Positions 58,929 to 64,000 of a stretch of 64,000 bases of DNA are shown here, in pieces (positions within the stretch are counted from its first letter, which is position 1; every line of letters begins with the position of its first letter). A model generated the notes under the pieces. It saw only the letters and a list, made by a program, of their open reading frames with translations. It had not been told where the DNA came from and made no database searches. The position numbers and the translations under genes were made by a program. Source of the stretch: a virus. The DNA lies in the IMG/VR virus record IMGVR_UViG_3300047494_000112, positions 123,325 through 187,324 of that record. The stretch is one strand, 5' to 3'.

Positions 58929-60086
58929 TTGCCGTCGACTGCAAATATTCGTAAGTATCAAAACCTTCGTGCTGTATCTTTACATTTAGTTGAGATTAAT
59001 AAACAGCACCAAGCTCTCGCGAAAACCATTGATAAGATTGTCAAAGCCAACGATAAAGTTATTACCGTTGGTCCTTCTGCACGACAAAAAATTACTGTAA
59101 AACAAGCACTACCTCAGCCGATAGTTGATAAAATTGCAAACAATAGCAAGGTAATTGACAAGCTTAGCCAGCAATATGCTGCGCTATCAAACATGATTCT
59201 TAATCTAAATACTCAATTCAAGACTTCAAATGTTGATCCCAAATTGGTTGATCTATTAACGTCTAAAATTGCTGAATTACAAAATCAAATTCGGTCACAA
59301 AGAGATATAGCCAATAAAGCAGCTACCCACTATGGTCAGTCTTACGCATCTAATGTTGGGATTAGCTATGCCAAAAAAATCATGAATTTTTTAAACAAAA
59401 AATTCAGCACCAAAGGTACAATGATTACTACCTCAGGTATGATTGACGGTCAGCCTTGTATTACTCATTTTGTAAAATACGAAAACATTAAGAATGATAA
59501 AGATGAAATTGAACCGATGGTTACGGTAGCAATTTCGGAGTATCAAGGTCATCATTGGATTAATCCTAATTCAGTTCAGCCTCGCTCTGTAGGAAAATTT
59601 AGATTAGGTTTTCAATTAGATGATGATGAAAAGAAAGCTCTCATTCAGATTCAACGCTACGTTCAAGAACAAATGGCTGCTGATTCTTTATCATCAACTC
59701 ATTCTTTGAAGCTAATACCGATTACCAAAAAGCAGGCAGGACTACAAAAATATAATAATGCTGTCTTTACTGACAAGTCGATAGTTGTTACTTTTCCTAA
59801 AAAAGAGATTAAGACAGAAGCTCAAGCCAAAGAAAGAGCGGAAGCAATTTATCGCAACATCCATCATGCTTATGTTGCTTCACATCCAGGAAAGAGATCT
59901 TTTGATCGGATTGTTTATCCTATTAAACAAGTGGGTGATAACTGGGTTGTAACGTACATGTTTGTCACTGGTGATAAATTTACAGGACGAACAATGACCA
60001 ATGATGAACATCAAAAATTAAATAACATTTTTGATCCTCATGAAGTAGCTGTTTTGAAAAAAGCTCTTAACAGCATGTTTGATTAA
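58929..60086 (+). CDS. probable virion protein with coiled-coil N-terminus
   Basis: Encodes 385 aa from TTG 58929 behind TAGGAGGCAAGTCA. A helical coiled-coil region (about 15-150) is followed by a mixed domain with QPCITHFVKYENI and a basic, His-containing C-terminus. Overall look is a tail or head assembly protein; family not named. Confidence 0.6.
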   Translation: MPSTANIRKYQNLRAVSLHLVEINKQHQALAKTIDKIVKANDKVITVGPSARQKITVKQALPQPIVDKIANNSKVIDKLSQQYAALSNMILNLNTQFKTSNVDPKLVDLLTSKIAELQNQIRSQRDIANKAATHYGQSYASNVGISYAKKIMNFLNKKFSTKGTMITTSGMIDGQPCITHFVKYENIKNDKDEIEPMVTVAISEYQGHHWINPNSVQPRSVGKFRLGFQLDDDEKKALIQIQRYVQEQMAADSLSSTHSLKLIPITKKQAGLQKYNNAVFTDKSIVVTFPKKEIKTEAQAKERAEAIYRNIHHAYVASHPGKRSFDRIVYPIKQVGDNWVVTYMFVTGDKFTGRTMTNDEHQKLNNIFDPHEVAVLKKALNSMFD

Positions 60087-60090
60087 CAGA

Positions 60091-60432
60091 ATGAACACAC
60101 TTGAACAACGCATAGCTTTAGCTAAAATTGGTCATCCTAAACATTTAGACAAGCTAGTCTCAGATCCAAGTAAGCATGTAAGACATGCAGTAGCTGAGAA
60201 TGGAAATGATTCTCATAGAGACAAGCTAGTTTCAGATCCAGATTGGAGTGTAAGATATGCAGTAGCTATAGAGGGGAATGACTCTCATAGAGACAAGCTA
60301 GTTTCAGATAAAGATTGGCATGTAAGACATGCAGTAGCTGAGAATGGAAATGATTCTCATAGAGACAAGCTAGTAAAAGATCCAAATGGATATGTAAGAT
60401 ATGCAGTAGCTAGGTATGGAAACGACTCATAG
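60091..60432 (+). CDS. HEAT-like repeat protein 4, first part (frameshifted)
   Basis: ATG 60091 opens the shared head (QRIALAKIGHPKHLDKL) and four to five units, then the frame ends prematurely at GNDS-stop. Other copies read AACGACTCTCATAG here; this copy has AACGACTCATAG, i.e. 2 nt of a CTCT run are missing. The remaining repeat units continue in another frame. Confidence 0.7.
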   Translation: MNTLEQRIALAKIGHPKHLDKLVSDPSKHVRHAVAENGNDSHRDKLVSDPDWSVRYAVAIEGNDSHRDKLVSDKDWHVRHAVAENGNDSHRDKLVKDPNGYVRYAVARYGNDS

Positions 60433-60583
60433 AGACAAGCTAATTTCGGATCCAAGTGAGTTTGTAAGACGTGCAGTAGCTTGGAAAGGAAATGCTAACC
60501 ATGCTAAAGCTTTGCTAAATGATAAAGATAAAAATGTTAGAGATGCTGCAAAAGGTAGACTAAAAAAGTTAGGAGTACGGTAA
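60428..60583 (+). pseudogene. HEAT-like repeat protein 4, out-of-frame remainder
   Basis: In the shifted frame the sequence reads HRDKLISDPSEFVRRAVAWK then HAKALLNDKDKNVR, i.e. the expected last units, to TAA at 60581-60583. Together with 60091-60432 this is one gene of about 164 codons. Confidence 0.7.
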
Positions 60584-61051
60584 ATGAAAGAATTAAACGG
60601 CGTACCTATATTTGATACTAGCATGCCCAGTCAAGGCAAGAAAATAGGTGGGTCACCTCCTAATACTAGCTTTTTTCCTAGTGGTCTGGCTGATACTTCT
60701 TCAATGCGAAATGCTTCAAAATCTTACACCGAAGAAAAACGTATGCACTTTATTCGTCGCATGTTGAAAAATGTATCTATACCCGAACATAAGGAAAAAG
60801 ATATTCAGATTCAAATGTACAACGGACAACCTATGATGAGTAATCCTCCTTATGGTTTTTTACCTTTTATGTTAATGTCAGAAAGAGGTGAAGTTAGTAA
60901 GGAAGCTTTAATTAAAGCCATAAACTGGTGCGGAGATCGTAAAAAAGAATACGAAAAATCTGGTGATTATTTTCGCATGTGGCTTTTTGCTCAACGTCAA
61001 AGCATGTTGTCCGGAATACTGACTCACCTTGTTAAATTCTCTCTAGCCTAA
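60584..61051 (+). CDS. hypothetical virion-region protein
   Basis: Encodes 155 aa starting at the base after the repeat-gene stop (TAAATG), with TTAGGAGTACGG upstream. Basic, Met-rich second half (LMSERGEVSKEALIKAINW). Not recognised. Confidence 0.6.
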   Translation: MKELNGVPIFDTSMPSQGKKIGGSPPNTSFFPSGLADTSSMRNASKSYTEEKRMHFIRRMLKNVSIPEHKEKDIQIQMYNGQPMMSNPPYGFLPFMLMSERGEVSKEALIKAINWCGDRKKEYEKSGDYFRMWLFAQRQSMLSGILTHLVKFSLA

Positions 61052-61108
61052 ATTTATATAACAGACAATTTTATATTAACAATACTTTTTCATAAGGAAT
61101 TAAACATT

Positions 61109-61555
61109 ATGCCTAAATCAGGTGCTCTCGAAACTGGCGTCCTTAACCTTGTTCTTAACGCCACAGGTATTGCAAATATTGCAGATAATACCGCAACTTC
61201 TCCTTTGACCAATCTATACTTTGCTCTTCATACAGCTTCTCCTGGCGCTTCTGGCAATCAAAGTGCTAACGAAATATCTTACACTGGTTATTCTAGAGTA
61301 GCTGTTCTTCGTAACACAGGTTCACCTGCTTGGACCTTGACAGGTACTAATCCTGTTTCCGCTTCACCAAACTCTAACGTTACTTTTGGCACTAGCACTG
61401 GCGGTACTGGTGGTACAATTACCTATTTTTCACTTGGCTCTTTAGCAAGTGGTGCTGGCGTAATTTATTACTATGGTACTGTTACTCCTAATATCACAGT
61501 TACTACCGGTGTTGCTCCTCAGCTAACAACGGCTTCAACCATCACGGAAACCTAA
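61109..61555 (+). CDS. phage tail-fibre-type beta protein
   Basis: Encodes 148 aa, AAGGAATTAAACATT upstream. YFALHTASPGASGNQSANE, then YTGYSRVAVLR, then FGTSTGG.GGTITYFSLG is the pattern of a beta-sandwich family often labelled phage tail fibre protein in tailed phages. Probably a surface-exposed virion protein. Confidence 0.65.
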   Translation: MPKSGALETGVLNLVLNATGIANIADNTATSPLTNLYFALHTASPGASGNQSANEISYTGYSRVAVLRNTGSPAWTLTGTNPVSASPNSNVTFGTSTGGTGGTITYFSLGSLASGAGVIYYYGTVTPNITVTTGVAPQLTTASTITET

Positions 61556-61557
61556 TT

Positions 61558-62400
61558 ATGGCTGGAGGTTGGCCTATACTACCCGAGTTTAGTAATGCTA
61601 ACGACCAAGGTACTGTACTATCTGTTAGTTCTGGTACCTTGGTCACATCTAGCTCAACAGCAAAAACTAAAGGAGCTTACACACAGTTAGTGGCTTCAAC
61701 GCCATATGATGCTATAGGATTCTTGCTAATCGTAAACGTTACTCCAATTACTACAGGCGTTAGTGCAATTACAGTTGATATTGCAATTGGTCCTTCAGGT
61801 TCTGAATTAAATATTTTAACGGATTTTTATATTCCTAATGTGGGCATCCAAGAAACTAACGACGTAATGATCTATCTTCCTTGCTTGATACCTGCAGGAA
61901 CTAGAATTTCTAGTAGAGTTGCAGGCTTACAAGCTTCAAAGTCTGCAACTATTAGCCTGGTAATGTTCGATAGTGATTTTATAGACGTAGATACTTCTAG
62001 TACTTATGATACCTTAGGTTTTAGTGAAGCTAATTTGAATGGAACAGCAGTCACTAATAGCAGCACGGTAAATCAAAAAGGAGCATTTACAACCATTGTA
62101 TCAGCTACAAGTTATGATTACAGCGGATTTGTTGTTGTATTTGATGCTAGAAATACATCAAATTCAAATGCTCCTATTAATCTTTTAGTTGACATTGCTA
62201 TCGGCCCAGCCGGTTCTGAAGTTGTAATTTTACCGAATCTGCAGATTACAATCAAATCACCGACAAACTCTAGCGCAAGTCCTACAAACACTCCTTTTTT
62301 ACCAATTCCTATACCTGCAGGCTTACGAGTATCTGCCAGAACTTCTGGCGCGGTAGCTAGTACAGCTTTAGGCGTAACCATTATAGCAGCGAGGTTTTAA
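61558..62400 (+). CDS. virion protein with duplicated beta domain
   Basis: Encodes 280 aa, 2 nt after the previous stop. Two halves (about 15-140 and 150-280) repeat the same plan: SS(G)T..KGA(Y/F)T..V..T.YD..GF, then DIAIGPSGSE/DIAIGPAGSE, then P.PAG.R(I/V)S.R. A tandem-duplicated beta-sandwich, as in tail or fibre proteins. TAATG overlap with the next gene. Confidence 0.7.
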   Translation: MAGGWPILPEFSNANDQGTVLSVSSGTLVTSSSTAKTKGAYTQLVASTPYDAIGFLLIVNVTPITTGVSAITVDIAIGPSGSELNILTDFYIPNVGIQETNDVMIYLPCLIPAGTRISSRVAGLQASKSATISLVMFDSDFIDVDTSSTYDTLGFSEANLNGTAVTNSSTVNQKGAFTTIVSATSYDYSGFVVVFDARNTSNSNAPINLLVDIAIGPAGSEVVILPNLQITIKSPTNSSASPTNTPFLPIPIPAGLRVSARTSGAVASTALGVTIIAARF

Positions 62401-62732
62401 TGACTTGGACAATTGATCAGTCTGGTACAACCAGCACATTAACAATTGGTGCCTCAGCACAGTTGGGTACAAATAGCACCACAAATGCTACATATGTTTT
62501 AAAGTTTAATGCTTCAAATTTGGCATTAGGTGATGTATTAGAAGCTAGAATCTTTACACAAGATCTTTCATCAGGGTCTTTGGTTCAGGTTTGGAAAGCT
62601 TCATTTTCAAATTCACAAATTAATCCACTAAAGCTTAGTCCTCCGGTATCTTCTGATATAGCTTTAGCTTGCTATTTAACTCAAGTTGCCGGTACAGGTA
62701 GAACCTTTACTTGGGAGATTTTGCGTATCTAA
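62400..62732 (+). CDS. small beta-rich virion protein
   Basis: Encodes 110 aa, coupled (TAATG). Ser/Thr-rich beta strands (STLTIGASAQLGTNSTTN), resembling decoration or fibre-tip proteins. Companion of the duplicated-domain gene before it. Confidence 0.6.
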   Translation: MTWTIDQSGTTSTLTIGASAQLGTNSTTNATYVLKFNASNLALGDVLEARIFTQDLSSGSLVQVWKASFSNSQINPLKLSPPVSSDIALACYLTQVAGTGRTFTWEILRI

Positions 62733-62747
62733 AAAAGGTAGACCTAA

Positions 62748-63575
62748 ATGTATTTCTACTATGGACTAACGCAGGAAATTCCCAGTACAATTGTTTCCTC
62801 AGCCAGTGCTTTTACCGCTGGTTCGTCCTTAGTAATAGGTAAAGGCGTAACACAGACAAAAATTGTAGGTACAGCTTCTGGCATTGCAAATGTATCTGGT
62901 TCAAGTAGCTCAACTACCTACGTTACAGCTCCCGGTTCCGCAATTGGTATAGCAACAGCATCAGGAGCTGCTTTAGCTAATGTGTCTAGTGCATTTAGTG
63001 CTGTAGGCATAACAAATGTTATAGGTTCAGTCTACCAAATAAATAACAGTTTATTTTTGGCTAGTGGTTCTTCTGTAGCTATAGGTGGTAGTAACTCTAC
63101 AACTTATATATCAGCATCCGGATCCGCTTTAGGTATGGGTTCTGCATCAAGTGTCGGAGTAGCTGAAAGCTTTGGCTTATTCTCAGCTGATAGTTTTTCA
63201 AATGTTTTTGCTACAGCAATCGAACAGCAAAATAGCACTGGCGTTGCATCAGGTTTTGGAGATTCTGCATTTGTAGGTGTATCTACAAATTCAGCGTCAG
63301 CTGCAACAAATGGAACATCGGCGGTATCTGGTACTTCTCTATCTACTTTCTTTGCTTCTGGTTCAGCTGATGGCTTTGGAGATGGCTTAGGTTCTGGAGT
63401 AAGTTTAGATCAAGCTATAGCATCAAGTGATAGCGCAACTAACGTTAGTGGAATTGGTTATTCTACCACTTTTATTTCAGCCACAGGAACCTCAGACAGT
63501 ATCGGAGAGGGTTTAGGTAGTGGTGTTGGATTAACAAATTCTACCTTATCTTGTGATAGCTTTTCTAGCGCGTAA
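62748..63575 (+). CDS. Gly/Ala/Ser-repeat fibre-like protein, frame break at its end
   Basis: Encodes 275 aa to TAA 63573-63575, weak AAAAGGTAGACCTAA ribosome site. After a short head the chain is Ser/Ala/Gly repeats of about 33-36 residues, with recurring GSA.G.G, GDGLGSGV and FIS.. units, as in extended fibre or adhesin stalks. The same repeats resume in the -1 frame from 63569, so the true protein probably continues beyond the window. Confidence 0.65.
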   Translation: MYFYYGLTQEIPSTIVSSASAFTAGSSLVIGKGVTQTKIVGTASGIANVSGSSSSTTYVTAPGSAIGIATASGAALANVSSAFSAVGITNVIGSVYQINNSLFLASGSSVAIGGSNSTTYISASGSALGMGSASSVGVAESFGLFSADSFSNVFATAIEQQNSTGVASGFGDSAFVGVSTNSASAATNGTSAVSGTSLSTFFASGSADGFGDGLGSGVSLDQAIASSDSATNVSGIGYSTTFISATGTSDSIGEGLGSGVGLTNSTLSCDSFSSA

Positions 63576-64000
63576 CTGGTCAAATTTATGCTTTAGCAAC
63601 TTTTCAAGCTTCTGCTTCGGGTTCAGCAGTTGTCAATGCTCCTAGTTTACAGCTGTCTCCTGCATTAGCATCAAGTGATGGTATAAGTAATGCTTTAGGC
63701 TTAGGATTTAGCATTAATCAAGCTATTGCAAGCTCTAACGGCTTAACTGAAGTATCAGGCTCTAGCACTTCTACAAAATATCTGTCTGGTGTAGCTGAAT
63801 CTACTGGGATAAGCTTAGCTTTATTTGTTGGTACTGAAATAACAGTAGCCACAGGTCTAAGCAATGGCTTGGGAGACGGCTTAGGATCAGGCGTAGCTAA
63901 TACATTTATTTCAGGTGAATCTGATAGTATAGCTACCGTACAAGCTAACTCTATAGCTTTATTCAATTCAGCTTTTGAAGCTGATGGTATTACTCTAGTT
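63569..64000 (+). CDS. continuation of the Gly/Ala/Ser-repeat protein in the -1 frame (3' truncated)
   Basis: From 63569 the frame is open to the window end (144 codons), with units such as SNGLGDGLGSGVANTFISGE matching those upstream. No start codon with ribosome site is seen. A 1-nt deletion near 63570, or a -1 shift, would join it to the preceding ORF. Confidence 0.6.

Noticed and set aside
54490-60583. Regular 72-nt repeats considered as a CRISPR array
   Set aside because: The repeats are continuous coding units with no unique spacers, and the variation follows codon positions.
58690-63575. Programmed -1 frameshifting as the explanation of the breaks at 58690 and 63570
   Set aside because: No classical X XXY YYZ slippery heptamer is seen in the right frame, so an indel is the simpler reading.

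Overview
The window looks like part of a large double-stranded DNA tailed-phage genome. Genes are small, dense and tightly coupled, with many ATGA or TAATG stop/start overlaps and GGAG-type ribosome binding sites. Almost all lie on the + strand. The set includes phage replication functions, five tRNA genes and a virion-protein block at the right end. A small protein with the GcrA zinc motif (44333-44611) and an exported TAXI/TRAP-type binding protein (5355-6338) hint at an alphaproteobacterial host; that is inference. Most of the window is AT-rich by eye, and a GC-richer island with different codon use begins at about 23.3 kb.

Layout. 1-5.2 kb holds small unknown genes plus two Asp-rich low-complexity proteins. 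5.2-9.7 kb has two tRNA clusters (Arg, Met; Val, Gln, Leu), the exported binding protein, a candidate structured RNA and a Dda-like helicase. 9.7-13.5 kb encodes a two-subunit type II topoisomerase. 13.5-18.5 kb is a run of unassigned genes around a von Willebrand A (vWA) protein. 18.6-23.0 kb has an adenylosuccinate-synthetase-family enzyme, an HNH-type protein and large unknowns, ending at a strong terminator. 23.3-35 kb is the accessory island: its own promoter, many small or membrane proteins, an HU-like protein fused to another domain, a nucleotidyltransferase-fold protein and a two-copy intergenic hairpin element. 35-41.3 kb joins NAD-dependent DNA ligase to PRPP synthetase and nicotinamide phosphoribosyltransferase. 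41.3-51.9 kb has a sigma-region-4-like multi-HTH protein, an amber-interrupted gene, the GcrA-like protein, QueE, an SbcD-like nuclease, a CHC2/TOPRIM primase and a second phosphoesterase. 52.0-54.4 kb is a minus-strand cluster with a RuvC-like nuclease. 54.5-64 kb mixes virion proteins with at least four copies of a 24-residue HEAT-like repeat gene.

How it fits together. Helicase, topoisomerase, primase, ligase, SbcD-like nuclease and RuvC-like resolvase form a largely self-sufficient replication/recombination kit. PRPP synthetase plus nicotinamide phosphoribosyltransferase is the known two-gene phage route that rebuilds NAD+ from nicotinamide, next to a ligase that consumes NAD+. The GcrA-like and sigma4-like proteins are candidates for redirecting host transcription.

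Cautions. Three genes in the virion block (near 58690, 60427 and 63570) show single frame breaks repairable by 1-2 nt, and one gene (43563) has an in-frame amber codon. These could be decay, recoding or sequence error. No similarity search was run; family names rest on motifs read by eye.
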